Origin: Microcaldota archaeon
Lineage (GTDB): Archaea > Micrarchaeota > Micrarchaeia > Micrarchaeales > Micrarchaeaceae
Assembly (NCBI GenBank): GCA_021787495.1
Contig: JAJYLX010000001.1
Span: forward strand, 124,001-188,000
DNA: 64,000 nt
Reading direction: 5' to 3'
This document shows positions 22,304 to 30,618 of this stretch, piece by piece; positions within the stretch are counted from its first letter, which is position 1, and each line of letters opens with the position of its first letter. Made by a program: the position numbers and the translations under genes. The notes beneath the pieces are model-generated. The model ran no database searches, was not told where the DNA came from, and saw only the letters and a list, made by a program, of their open reading frames with translations.

Positions 22304-22555
22304 GGTGGTCTGGAGGGTTTGGGAAATCCGACCGGCCTTCAGGCCGGGGATGAAACAGACCCTCCAGCAGGCATAAAATATCATAGAAAAGTGTATAAAC
22401 ATTTACTGTACTTCACTATGTGATACTGTGCTATCATACGTCTTCCCGATTTACCCCAACAGAGAGCAGAAGGCAGCCCTCGGAACGGCGTTCGACCTCT
22501 GGAAGGCTTATCCGATGAAACAAGAAGCCTCGGGCTTCAGCCCGAGGTAGTTCAC
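22304..22555 (+). mobile_element. Non-autonomous deletion derivative of the TnpB element (252 bp)
   Basis: Its first about 190 bp and last about 60 bp match the ends of the complete element at 57323-58606 with few differences; about 1030 bp, nearly all of tnpB, is missing. The join lies in GACCTCT|GGAAGGC near 22500, where the two parent sequences share GG. Both end hairpins are kept: CCGGCC...GGCCGG at the left and CCTCGGGC-TTCA-GCCCGAGG (22528-22547) at the right. It keeps the predicted promoter and right-end RNA region but no nuclease. It inserted 3 bp from the stop codon of cpgS. Confidence 0.85.
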
Positions 22556-22558
22556 ATG

Positions 22559-23878
22559 TCACTTCGAGGCGAAGGCCCTCACCGCCGAGTCGAGCCTCCC
22601 GTCCCTTGGCCTGAGCTCGTATCCGACCTGCACCATCGGCTTGTTCACCTTCAGCACGGTGCGCAGGTCGGTCGGCGTTGCAGACACCACCGTATCGCAC
22701 GGTATCCTGTTTATCGTGTCCTGCAGGTCCTTCACCTGCTTGGCCGAGTACCCCACGGCTGGCAGCTCCTTGTCCAGGTACGGGTACTTCTTGAACACGT
22801 CCTTTATCGTGCCGACGACATATTTCCTTGCATCGATGAGCCTCGCGCCGTACTTCTTGGCCGCGACCGTCCCCGCGCCGAAGAGCATGCCTCCGTGCGT
22901 TATCGTCGGGCCGTCCTCGACCACCACGACCCTCTTGCCCCTTATGAGCTCCGGCCTGTCCGGCGTGACGATCGAATCCGCGTACAGTATCTTCGCGGTC
23001 CGGTTTATGGTGCGCAGGTTCCTGACGAGCGTATCCAACTGCGCCTTCGTTGCGGAGTTGACCTTGTTGATCAGTATGATGTCCGCGATTCTGGCGACGG
23101 TCTCGCCCGGATAATACGTCATCTCGTTGCCCACGCGCAACGGGTCGGCGACGGTTATGAGCAGGTCGGGCTTGAAGAACGGGGCGTCGTTGTTGCCGCC
23201 GTCCCATAGCACGATATCAGCCTCCGCCTCGGCCTTCCCGAGTATCCTTTCGTAATCCACCCCTGCATAGACGACGAACCCGTTCCTTATGTGCGGCTCG
23301 TAGTCCTCCCTCTCCTCTATCGTCGCCTTGTTCCTGTCCAGATCCTTAAGCGTCGCGAACCTCTGGACCATCTCGTCCTTGAGTATGCCGTACGGCATCG
23401 GGTGCCTCACCACCACGACTCTCTTGCCCATCTTTCTGAGCAGTTTCGCCACGTACCTCGAAGTCTGGCTCTTTCCGCACCCCGTCCTGACGGCGCACAC
23501 CGCCATTACTGGCTTCCTCGACTTCAGCATCGTGTCCTGCGGCGCCACGATCCAGAAGTCCGCACCCGCCGCATTGCAGATTGACGCGTTGTGCATCACA
23601 TTCTCGTACGAGACGTCGCTGTATGCCTGTATGCACACGTCTGCATGGAGCCTCTTTATCAGCGACGGCAGCTCACTGGCGTCGTAGATCTTTATCCCGT
23701 TCCTATAGAGCTTTCCGCTCAGCTCCTTCGGATACATCCTGTTCGCGATGAAGGGTATCTGCGTCGCGGTGAACGCAACCACATCGTAATCAGGGTTGTC
23801 TCTGAAAAGCACATTGAATGTGTGGAAATCCCTCCCTGCGGCTCCGAGTATTATTACGTTCTTCTTCTCCATGTCCAT
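22559..23878 (-). CDS. cpgS: Cyclic 2,3-diphosphoglycerate synthetase
   Basis: Makes cyclic 2,3-diphosphoglycerate, a phosphate reserve and thermoprotectant of some archaea, from 2,3-diphosphoglycerate and ATP. The 439-residue protein has an N-terminal Rossmann-like part (NVIILGAAGRDFHTFN), IQAYSDVSYE, then a P-loop AVCAVRTGCGKSQTSR and VVVRHPMPYG, followed by IVLWDGGNNDAPF and TVADPLRVG, all typical of the cPGS family. ATG 23878 is chosen because a TATA (GCTTATATGG, complement of 23892-23901) lies at leaderless distance; the frame is open to 23968. Its 3' end abuts the truncated TnpB element. Confidence 0.88.
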   Translation of the reverse strand: MDMEKKNVIILGAAGRDFHTFNVLFRDNPDYDVVAFTATQIPFIANRMYPKELSGKLYRNGIKIYDASELPSLIKRLHADVCIQAYSDVSYENVMHNASICNAAGADFWIVAPQDTMLKSRKPVMAVCAVRTGCGKSQTSRYVAKLLRKMGKRVVVVRHPMPYGILKDEMVQRFATLKDLDRNKATIEEREDYEPHIRNGFVVYAGVDYERILGKAEAEADIVLWDGGNNDAPFFKPDLLITVADPLRVGNEMTYYPGETVARIADIILINKVNSATKAQLDTLVRNLRTINRTAKILYADSIVTPDRPELIRGKRVVVVEDGPTITHGGMLFGAGTVAAKKYGARLIDARKYVVGTIKDVFKKYPYLDKELPAVGYSAKQVKDLQDTINRIPCDTVVSATPTDLRTVLKVNKPMVQVGYELRPRDGRLDSAVRAFASK

Positions 23879-23999
23879 CCCTGAATCAGCTTGCCATATA
23901 AGCTCTAATACCCTTTCTGCCGCAAGCGCGATCCGCGGCTTCGATGATTGTCGATTTGCAGTACACAAACATATATATCTGGAGATGCCCTATGGGAGC

Positions 24000-25244
24000 A
24001 TGGACGAAAGGGAAACGCCCTCGAACAAGCCCGAGGAGGCATCCGGTGGCGATGCAACGCACGTGCCAGGGCGGGATGCGCCCGCCGCGGAGCATGGCAA
24101 GCAAAGGCACCGCAAAGGGGTGACCGACGAGCAGCTTAAGGAGGCGCACAGGCTGAAGCTCTCGCTGCAGGGCGCATCTGACAGGACCGGCCTCACGAAG
24201 GAGGGCGTGCGCTACGGGTGGAAGAGCCTCGGGATGAGGCCGAACTTCGGTAGAGGGCGCCAGCCGGCGGTCAAAAAGGACGGGTACATCGAGGCAAGCG
24301 AGAGATACGACACGACGAGAGAGGCGGCTGAGGCGCTCAGCGTCAGCATCGTCACGGTCCGCAAGTGGTACAAGAGATTCGGGCTGTCGGCGAAGAGGGA
24401 CGGCAGGGTGAAAGTGACGGAAGAGCGCTTCAACGAGTCATACTCCAAGGGCGGCACCCTGGGGGAGATTGGCGGCAGGCTAAAGATCACAGCACAGGCC
24501 GTCTCTCTCCGCCTGAGCAAGAACGGCATGAAGGCGTACTACGGCGCGGGCCGCAGGCCGAACGGGGATCCAAAAGACCAAAATGACCCAAGGGACAAGG
24601 AGGAACGGATAAGCGGCCTCATGCGGTTCCATCATTGGACTCACGGGCAGGCCACCAAGGCGCTCGGGGAGAACCCGAGCCTGATCTGGCGCGACCAGGA
24701 AAAGCTCATCTCTGCAATAAAGGGCGTGTACGGATGGTCAGACTCTGAGGTGTCGAAGACGCTGCTGTCGGCCCCGAAATTCGCTGACCTGAACCACGCA
24801 AGGGTCATGAAGGACATAACCGACAGTTATGCATGCATGCGGGACAAGGCCGCCGCCGCGGTGCTGCAGAGGCCGGAATTCGCGGGCCTGGACCACCGGT
24901 TCCGCGTCTGGCAGCTGGGCAGGCTCGGTAGGATGGTCGGCGTAGATGACGTGCGGCCGATAGTGATAGAGAATCCGAGCATAGCGTGCTATTCGGTCTC
25001 GCGCCACATCGCCGCGCTCGACGTCGGGAAGCAGCTGTCAAAGGAGGGCATACCGAACGATGGGAGGATGCTGGCCGCATGGCTGAAGTACTACCAGGAA
25101 TCGCCGTATGTGCCGGGCACCGACAGGCAGCGCATCTCGCACGTGCTCAGGAGGGAGGAAAGCTGTCCAGAACCGAACCTCATGGCGGTGCTACGCAGGA
25201 GCTATGCGAGCAGGGACAGCGTATCGAGGAGCGTATGGCGCTGA
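24000..25244 (+). CDS. Triple helix-turn-helix protein fused to mTERF-like helical repeats
   Basis: After an unstructured 40-residue N-terminus come three HTH-like units: residues 42-78 (QLKEAHRLKLSLQGASDRTG), 96-130 (TREAAEALSVSIVTVRKWYK) and 139-176 (TLGEIGGRLKITAQAVSLRL). Residues about 205-345 then contain four 33-35-residue helical repeats, each with a Pro before a hydrophobic turn: ALGENPSLIW, LLSAPKFADL, VLQRPEFAGL, VIENPSIACY. This spacing and the preceding W/G-S-D-x-x-V/A pattern are those of mTERF repeats, which bind nucleic acid in mitochondria and chloroplasts. A DNA- or RNA-binding regulator is inferred. ATG 24000 lies 27 nt from the TATA box ACATATATATC (23969-23979), giving a leaderless mRNA. 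Confidence 0.72.
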   Translation: MDERETPSNKPEEASGGDATHVPGRDAPAAEHGKQRHRKGVTDEQLKEAHRLKLSLQGASDRTGLTKEGVRYGWKSLGMRPNFGRGRQPAVKKDGYIEASERYDTTREAAEALSVSIVTVRKWYKRFGLSAKRDGRVKVTEERFNESYSKGGTLGEIGGRLKITAQAVSLRLSKNGMKAYYGAGRRPNGDPKDQNDPRDKEERISGLMRFHHWTHGQATKALGENPSLIWRDQEKLISAIKGVYGWSDSEVSKTLLSAPKFADLNHARVMKDITDSYACMRDKAAAAVLQRPEFAGLDHRFRVWQLGRLGRMVGVDDVRPIVIENPSIACYSVSRHIAALDVGKQLSKEGIPNDGRMLAAWLKYYQESPYVPGTDRQRISHVLRREESCPEPNLMAVLRRSYASRDSVSRSVWR

Positions 25245-25593
25245 CCCGCTGCCTACGCCCGCCGACCCAGTTCCTTCTTGAACGCAACGTCGTCCTCATG
25301 GGGTTCAGCGTCTGCGGGCAGCCCCTGCTCTCCTTTATTATGCCGTCCAGCCTCCCGCTTGCGGTGAGCATCCTGAGCGTGTCCATGACCTCGTCGGCTG
25401 CCCCAACCCAGAGCACCGGTCGGAGCAGCTCATCGAGCCCTGTCTGAAGAGCCTATCGTTGCGCATCTGCTCCGCGTATACCTTATCAGAGTAGCCACCC
25501 GCGCGGTGCAGGTAGTCGAGGAACCCCAATGCTGATGAATCCGCTGCTGAGTGTGCCGTCCAAATCGAAGATCGCGAGTCTCCTGCCGTTCAT
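25180..25593 (-). pseudogene. HAD-family phosphatase, decayed by two frameshifts and truncated
   Basis: Starting at ATG 25593 the first frame reads MNGRRLAIFDLDGTLSSGFI, the HAD motif I with nucleophile Asp in DLDGT. The frame then shifts near 25530 into GFLDYLHRAGGYSDKVYAEQ and again near 25435 into LDELLRPVLWVGAADEVMDT. The three pieces join in a sensible order for a HAD (PSPase-like) phosphatase, but motifs II-IV are not seen. The start overlaps the stop of the upstream 2H phosphoesterase gene by 4 bp (ATGA), so the two were once an operon. The tail overlaps the end of the convergent HTH-mTERF gene. Two independent frameshifts argue against a simple sequencing error. Confidence 0.62.
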
Positions 25594-26114
25594 CTGGAAT
25601 GCTCCCTGTTGAAATTGAATGCCCTTATCTCCGCGGCCGGATGCCTATCGGTGAGCATGAAATGCAGGCCGGAAACCGTGAACTCTACCGGAACAGCAAA
25701 CCCAGGAGCGAGCTCCCGCACGATCTCCTCCCTGGCCGTGGGTCCGAGCCTGCCGTAAACGAGGCTCAAGTGCGGAGCGAACTCTGGACCATCTGCACGG
25801 CCGAACAGCGAGACTGCCATGCGATTCAGCTCTGCCAGCTCAGGGGTTTTCTCGCACCGGAGGAACACACACTTGAAGTACTCGTCCGAATGCTCGGGAT
25901 TGGGGAGCAGCCTGACTCTGAATGGCGCAGTCCTTGCGAGTTCCTCGCTCTTAGCGGCGAGCTCCTGCTCGTTTCCTTCCAGGCCGCCTATCAAGGTGAC
26001 GTGCGGCTCGAAATCTACCGTGCCGTACCTCCTGCTGAGGTTGAGTATGAGGCCCTTGAGGTCGTCGTGCACCTTGCCAGACGGTGCAATCCACAAAGCA
26101 TAGCTTTTCGCCAA
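25590..26114 (-). CDS. 2H phosphoesterase / cyclic phosphodiesterase-like protein
   Basis: A 174-residue protein with the two HxT/S motifs of the 2H superfamily: FEPHVTLIGGL (residues about 34-44) and FAPHLSLVYGRL (about 111-122), preceded by AKSYALWIAPSG as the first strand. The family opens cyclic 2',3' or 1''-2'' phosphates, for example those left after tRNA splicing or ligation. That would suit a genome with tRNA introns, but the substrate is not proven. Its stop overlaps the start of the decayed HAD gene. Confidence 0.82.
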   Translation of the reverse strand: MAKSYALWIAPSGKVHDDLKGLILNLSRRYGTVDFEPHVTLIGGLEGNEQELAAKSEELARTAPFRVRLLPNPEHSDEYFKCVFLRCEKTPELAELNRMAVSLFGRADGPEFAPHLSLVYGRLGPTAREEIVRELAPGFAVPVEFTVSGLHFMLTDRHPAAEIRAFNFNREHSR

Positions 26115-26134
26115 CCGATCACAATGCTTCAGAA

Positions 26135-26209
26135 TGGGCCCGCGGAGATTTGAACTCCGGATCTCCCGATTATCAGTCGGACGCTCTAACCAAGCTGAGC
26201 TACGGGCCC
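26135..26209 (-). tRNA. tRNA-Ile (anticodon GAT)
   Basis: Acceptor GGGCCCG/CGGGCCC, D-arm GCTC-AGCTTGGTTA-GAGC, anticodon stem TCCGA/TCGGG with loop CTGATAA (GAT), T-arm CGGAG-TTCAAAT-CTCCG, discriminator A. All stems pair well. No intron and no encoded CCA. It lies between the 2H phosphoesterase and AMMECR1 genes. Confidence 0.94.
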
Positions 26210-26241
26210 CTGATAGGTATGAGGGAACAAGGTAAATAAGG

Positions 26242-26862
26242 CTATTCGTTTTCCGATCCGGGCTGCCCGACCTCTACCACGGCGCCGGTCGGTTCTACCT
26301 CTCTGAATATCTGGGTCTCGAAGCGCTGCAGCACAGTGTCCCTAGCCTTCCATGCGCCGTTCTCCAGCCCTGCCTTCTCGCAGACGGCCTCGAGGAACTC
26401 GAGCCTGTCGAAATTCTGTTCGGTCGCGACGTTCGGCAGAAGCAATCCCCTGCTGTAGCCCCGCTCTATTATGAGGCCGTGCCTCCCTATCACGAGGTTG
26501 CCAATCCTCTCCTTTTCGGTCTCACCGAGTGATTCGGGCTTGCCGAGCGCGCTCACCTCTACCGTTATGTCATCAAGCTCGTTGCGCGACAGCGGGCCGA
26601 ATCTCGGATCCTCGAAGGCGGCAGAGATCGCGGCCTCGACGACGGATCTCCTGACGGCGATGGTGCCGTACAGGTAGCCGATGCAGCCGCGCAGCTCCCT
26701 GCCCGGGTGTGTTTCGAGTGTGACGAACAGACCGTACCTCTCGCCGAAGCCCTGCGGCTCAAGTGTGTGCCTGTCGGCATGCCTGTCTGCGGCGCATACC
26801 TCTATCGCCCTCCTCGCTGTCCTGACGAGCCTTTCCCCGTCCTCGAGAGAATAGGCCCTCAT
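26242..26862 (-). CDS. AMMECR1-domain protein
   Basis: A 206-residue single AMMECR1 domain with the hallmark LRGCIGYLYGT, preceded by GLFVTLETHPGRE, and later AAFEDPRFGPLSRNELDDITVEVSALGKPE and GLIIERGYSRGLLLPNVATE. The family is present in nearly all archaea and eukaryotes; its enzyme activity is still unsettled and the conserved Cys is thought to be important. It lies 4 bp behind the large beta-helix gene's stop in the opposite order (upstream gene ends at 26867), so co-transcription is possible. Confidence 0.9.
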   Translation of the reverse strand: MRAYSLEDGERLVRTARRAIEVCAADRHADRHTLEPQGFGERYGLFVTLETHPGRELRGCIGYLYGTIAVRRSVVEAAISAAFEDPRFGPLSRNELDDITVEVSALGKPESLGETEKERIGNLVIGRHGLIIERGYSRGLLLPNVATEQNFDRLEFLEAVCEKAGLENGAWKARDTVLQRFETQIFREVEPTGAVVEVGQPGSENE

Positions 26863-26866
26863 GCAA

Positions 26867-29818
26867 TCATGTGTTGCATGCGGACAGCGAGCTGGTCAGC
26901 CACGCGCTGCATCCGCTGCTGTTGCTGCAGCTGTTCCCCCCCTGGTCCGAGTTTGAGCCCGGGTTCTTGGACGTGCCGCCGCAGAACAGGCCGGTCGCCC
27001 CATAGAACTGGTTGCCCAGAAGCGTGTTCTTGGTGGAGTTGACGAGCGACATCGCGACCGTGGCACCGCTTGCAAGATTGCCCTGTATCGTTATGCCTGA
27101 GGAGTCGATTAGCGAGTACGGGTATACGCCCGTCGCATTGTTGTACGAGATCGTGCCCGCTGTGGCGTTCCTGACCGCTATCCCGCGGTACGGACCCACT
27201 ATCCTGTTGTTGCTGGCGTACACCGTTCCGCCATTTATCGATATGGCCTCCGCGCCGCTCTGGGAAGATGCGTTAGAATAGAAGGTGTCGTTTACCTCCT
27301 GCACCGAAGAGCCGATCGCGGTTATCGCGTCACTGAACCCTATCAGATTGCAGTTCTCGACCGCCGACTTGCCGCCTGAGCCGGTGAACGCGGCGAACGT
27401 GCCGCCATCCGTCGCCCTTATCGTGTGGCCGTTGCAATTTATAACAGTCGAATTGGCCGTGACGGTGAAGCAGGTCGCTCCGGTGCCATATACGTAGTCG
27501 TTGGTAAGCGAGAACGAGGTCGGCTTCGATGCTGTAGTGCAGGGCGGGCTGGACTGCGGCAGCGAAGGCGGCAGGGTTGCGGCCATCCAGACGCAGCCTG
27601 ATTTCTTGGTGCCGAAGTTTATGCCGCCCAGTTCGGCGCCCAGGGCGCCGTTGCGCGGGCTGCAGATGTAATCATAGACGTTCTGGCTGCCGGAGTTGTC
27701 CGATACTGTGTTGTTAGTGGACAGGCCGTCGAGGTACAGGCCCGTCACCGCCGACACCATGCTGTTGTTCAGCACGAAGTTGCGCTGCGAGTTGTTCATG
27801 TATATGCCAACATTGGTGGCCAGCCCGCCACTTATCCTGTTGTTCTGGATTATGCTGGAGACCACGTTCGCGGCGTAGATGCTGTAATTGGACGTCCTAT
27901 TTACGGTATTGTTCATCAGCACGGACGCGGTCGAGTGCGTCAGGTTGATCCCGACGACCGACGCAGAGATCGTGCTGCCATTGATGAAGACCTGCGAGCC
28001 CTCTGCCAGCACCCCGTTGTGGAACCCGTGTACGTTGCAGTTCTCTATCAGCACATTGGTCTTGCCCTGTACGGAGATGCCCGATCCCGTCCCGGCCGGA
28101 GAGTAGATTATGTGTCCGTTGCAGTTGAGCGTTGTGCCGTTCTGCATCACCGTGAAGCACGTGGAGGTAAGCCCGACGAGGTTGGACGCTAGCATGTACG
28201 TCCCAGGACGGCTGAGCGCCATGCACGACTGGATTGGGTAGTACGCGAGCGAGGGGTTTATCGAGAGCTTGCACTTCGCCCACTTGACATCGCCCACCGA
28301 GCACGTGCTTTTCTGGAACAGGTTCGCCGAGCTCTCGTTCACCGTATTCCCGGCGGCGTAGACATCGGCCTTCGTGTTGTTGGCGGCCAGCCCGTTCTCG
28401 AATGTGTTGACATCCGATCCCATGAGGTAGATTCCGAACGTGTTGTTCGTGACTGAGAACCTGTTGAGCAGCGCGTACGTGGTAGAGTAGAGGCTGACGC
28501 CGTAGTCGTTCGCGCGTGCACTCACGTTCTCCATGCGCACGTTGGTCGAGCCTGAGAGGCTAATCCCGAACACGCTGTTGCGGTATGCGGAGACGTTGCT
28601 CAGCGTCACGTTAGACACCTCACCTATGCTTATGCCTGTTTTGGAATCCCTTACTGTGCATCCTTCAACGGTCACGTTGCCAGCGGACACTCCTATGCCT
28701 GTGGTCGCGTTGTAGATTGCATGGCCGTCGCAGTCGAGCGTGACGTTGCCACTGGTTATCTCTATGCACGGCTGCGTCGCGCCGCTCGAGTTTACGTAAC
28801 CGTTCATGTCTATGTCGTGCTGCATCACGTACGTGCCCGGCGCCGATATGCTGCCGCAGCTGTTCACCGTGTTCGAGAGCGTTATGTTGGCAAGGTCCGG
28901 CTGGATGTTCGTGCCGCCGCATACGGCGAAGGCGCATCCCGTGTTGTTGTAGCACGTCGTCCCGGCCGCCCGGTTGCTCTGCCTGAATCCAGAGGCCCCG
29001 CTGCAGTAGAGCGAGACCGGCGAGTCGAGCACCGTGTCATTGGAGAACAGGTTGCCCGTCGAGTTGACCGACACGCCCAGCTCGGCGTTGTACCTGACCG
29101 TGCTACCGGACACCGTGTTGTTGGTGGAGTTGCCTGATATGTGCAGCGAACCGAACTGGCTCGGGTTGTAATCCAGCGTGTCAAAGGCTATCGAACTGCC
29201 GCTCGTGTTCTGCAGCCAGACGTTCGAGACGTAGTTCCTCGAGAGGTTGCTGGACGTGAGCGAGAGCGCCCTTGCGCCCCCTGCATAGAGCCCATACGAG
29301 AAGTTCCTTATTATGCAGCCATGCACCGAGACGTTCTCCACGTTGCTGACCAGTATGCCGTACGTGAACGGCGGCACTATCACGTATGGGCCGCTGCCAT
29401 AAAGCCCGTTGCCGTTGCATATTATGCTCACGTTGCTCGAGGTCACGTTGATGCACGCGCCCTCCTGGATGCCCGTGCTTATACTGCCGCTCAGGTAGTA
29501 GTGCCCCGAGGAGTTTATGCGCCCGCACGAGCTGATCTGGGCCATCTTTATGTTCGAGACCGTGCTGGTCGTGCTGGTTGTGACGTGCTTGGAGAACAGG
29601 CTGCCCTGCAGGTAGAACAGCGACACCCCTATCGCCGCCACGACAACGATGAGCACGATGAGCGGCTTCATTATGCTGGTGTGCGCTATCTTCCCCTGAA
29701 TCGGCTGCAGGGGCTGCTGGCTCGGATTCTGCTGCACCTCCTGCTGCTGTTGCGGCTGTCCATTAGGCTCTCCCTGTCCCGCAACCCCTCCCGTCCCGTT
29801 CTGCATCTGGAATATCAC
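26867..29818 (-). CDS. Large beta-helix surface protein with N-terminal membrane anchor
   Basis: A 983-residue protein. Residues 1-45 are Gln/Pro/Gly-rich and cytoplasmic; residues about 49-72 (MKPLIVLIVVVAAIGVSLFY) are one membrane anchor; the rest is outside, with many Asn-X-Ser/Thr sites. Four modules of roughly 200 residues each begin with a Cys pair and a 'CnGh.I' motif: SIICNGNGLYG, TLDCDGHAIYN, TLNCNGHIIYS, VINCNGHTIRA. Each is followed by short N/S/V-rich rungs (NVSVHGCIIRNFSYGLYAGG type) of a right-handed parallel beta helix (NosD/CASH). It may bind or degrade polysaccharide, or attach to another cell. GTG 29818 lies near a TTTTAA element; ATG 29806 is an alternative. Confidence 0.82.
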   Translation of the reverse strand: MIFQMQNGTGGVAGQGEPNGQPQQQQEVQQNPSQQPLQPIQGKIAHTSIMKPLIVLIVVVAAIGVSLFYLQGSLFSKHVTTSTTSTVSNIKMAQISSCGRINSSGHYYLSGSISTGIQEGACINVTSSNVSIICNGNGLYGSGPYVIVPPFTYGILVSNVENVSVHGCIIRNFSYGLYAGGARALSLTSSNLSRNYVSNVWLQNTSGSSIAFDTLDYNPSQFGSLHISGNSTNNTVSGSTVRYNAELGVSVNSTGNLFSNDTVLDSPVSLYCSGASGFRQSNRAAGTTCYNNTGCAFAVCGGTNIQPDLANITLSNTVNSCGSISAPGTYVMQHDIDMNGYVNSSGATQPCIEITSGNVTLDCDGHAIYNATTGIGVSAGNVTVEGCTVRDSKTGISIGEVSNVTLSNVSAYRNSVFGISLSGSTNVRMENVSARANDYGVSLYSTTYALLNRFSVTNNTFGIYLMGSDVNTFENGLAANNTKADVYAAGNTVNESSANLFQKSTCSVGDVKWAKCKLSINPSLAYYPIQSCMALSRPGTYMLASNLVGLTSTCFTVMQNGTTLNCNGHIIYSPAGTGSGISVQGKTNVLIENCNVHGFHNGVLAEGSQVFINGSTISASVVGINLTHSTASVLMNNTVNRTSNYSIYAANVVSSIIQNNRISGGLATNVGIYMNNSQRNFVLNNSMVSAVTGLYLDGLSTNNTVSDNSGSQNVYDYICSPRNGALGAELGGINFGTKKSGCVWMAATLPPSLPQSSPPCTTASKPTSFSLTNDYVYGTGATCFTVTANSTVINCNGHTIRATDGGTFAAFTGSGGKSAVENCNLIGFSDAITAIGSSVQEVNDTFYSNASSQSGAEAISINGGTVYASNNRIVGPYRGIAVRNATAGTISYNNATGVYPYSLIDSSGITIQGNLASGATVAMSLVNSTKNTLLGNQFYGATGLFCGGTSKNPGSNSDQGGNSCSNSSGCSAWLTSSLSACNT

Positions 29819-29908
29819 ACTAAAACCTGCGCCTTTCCTGCCTTAAAACAATAACTATGTGCATAACGCAATTCTTTATATCTTTGCGATGATTAACATA
29901 TGGCAAGT

Positions 29909-29980
29909 GCCCCGGTAACTCAGTGGTAGAGTGCCAGTTTCGTAAACTGGAAGTCGAGGGTTCAACCCCCTCTCGGGGCT
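29909..29980 (+). tRNA. tRNA-Thr (anticodon CGT)
   Basis: Acceptor GCCCCGG/TCGGGGC with one terminal G-U, D-arm with GTGGTA, anticodon stem CCAGT/ACTGG with loop TTCGTAA (CGT, reads ACG), T-arm GAGGG-TTCAACC-CCCTC, and U73, which is typical of archaeal tRNA-Thr. No intron, no encoded CCA. A TATA-like TTTATATC lies at about 29875. Confidence 0.94.
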
Positions 29981-30029
29981 TTGGAAATTCCGTTTAAGTC
30001 CCCAAAGGTTAATAAAGAGAACAAAAATA

Positions 30030-30149
30030 TACGGCATCAAGGGCAGCTCGGCCTTCCCGCTATTGTACGCATACCTGTTGATAATCGCGGTCTTGGTCGT
30101 GTCGGTGCTACTGCAGTATCGCAGGATCTACATCAGGTTTGCGAAGTAA
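30030..30149 (+). pseudogene. Fragment: C-terminal membrane-anchor of a lost protein
   Basis: An open stretch without a plausible start codon translates to a short linker (GIKGSSAFP), one hydrophobic helix (LLYAYLLIIAVLVVSVLL) and a basic end (QYRRIYIRFAK) before TAA at 30147. This is the usual C-terminal anchor of archaeal surface proteins. Nothing recognisable stands upstream except tRNA-Thr, so the body of the gene appears to have been lost, perhaps by recombination at the tRNA. A small stand-alone membrane protein with an unusual start cannot be excluded. Confidence 0.35.
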
Positions 30150-30207
30150 AGTCTCGAAAATCTGCGAATGGCACAAATCCTTTTGTCTAATCTAAAAAGA
30201 TGACTCT

Positions 30208-30618
30208 ATGGTCAACATAAAGATTGCTTCACAAAGCGATGCCAAAAGCGTAATACGGCTCATAAGGCACGGCGTGGAAGAGGGAGCGCTGCTACCCAGG
30301 GAGGCGGGCGAGCTCAGATCTATAATAAGGAAGGGCAATGCGGTTATAGCCGTTGACTCTGGCAGCCCAGTTGGCGTCGGCGTTCTTGATTTCTATTCGA
30401 AGAGGCTTTCGGAGCTGCGTTCGCTTTACGTCCTGCCGGAGTACCGGAAGAACGGCGTCGGAGGAAGGATAATCAAGAAGATATTCGAGCGCGCATCTGA
30501 GCTGGGCGTCAGGGAGCTGATGACAATAACCATGAGGGAGAACAAGATATGGTTCATGAAGCGGGGCTTCGAGGAGGAGGCCCACGGCTTCAAGATCGCG
30601 CTCTTCAGGGAGCTCTGA
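30208..30618 (+). CDS. GNAT-family N-acetyltransferase
   Basis: A 136-residue GNAT domain. The acetyl-CoA binding motif A is LRSLYVLPEYRKNGVGGRIIKK (R/Q-x-x-G-x-G), followed by ELMTITMRENKIWFMKRGFEEE, similar to N-acetylglutamate synthase-like (ArgA-type) small acetyltransferases. The substrate is not evident. Its 3' end overlaps the convergent amidase gene by 14 bp. ATG 30208 is about 27 nt from a TTTTGTCTAATCTA stretch, a weak promoter. Confidence 0.82.
   Translation: MVNIKIASQSDAKSVIRLIRHGVEEGALLPREAGELRSIIRKGNAVIAVDSGSPVGVGVLDFYSKRLSELRSLYVLPEYRKNGVGGRIIKKIFERASELGVRELMTITMRENKIWFMKRGFEEEAHGFKIALFREL

Noticed and set aside
25338-25529. 63-codon minus-strand frame as a separate gene
   Set aside because: It is the middle piece of the frameshifted HAD phosphatase and lacks its own start context.
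29981-30190. 69-codon plus-strand frame after tRNA-Thr
   Set aside because: It begins inside the tRNA trailer and has no protein-like pattern; another frame in the same region encodes a clear membrane-anchor fragment.
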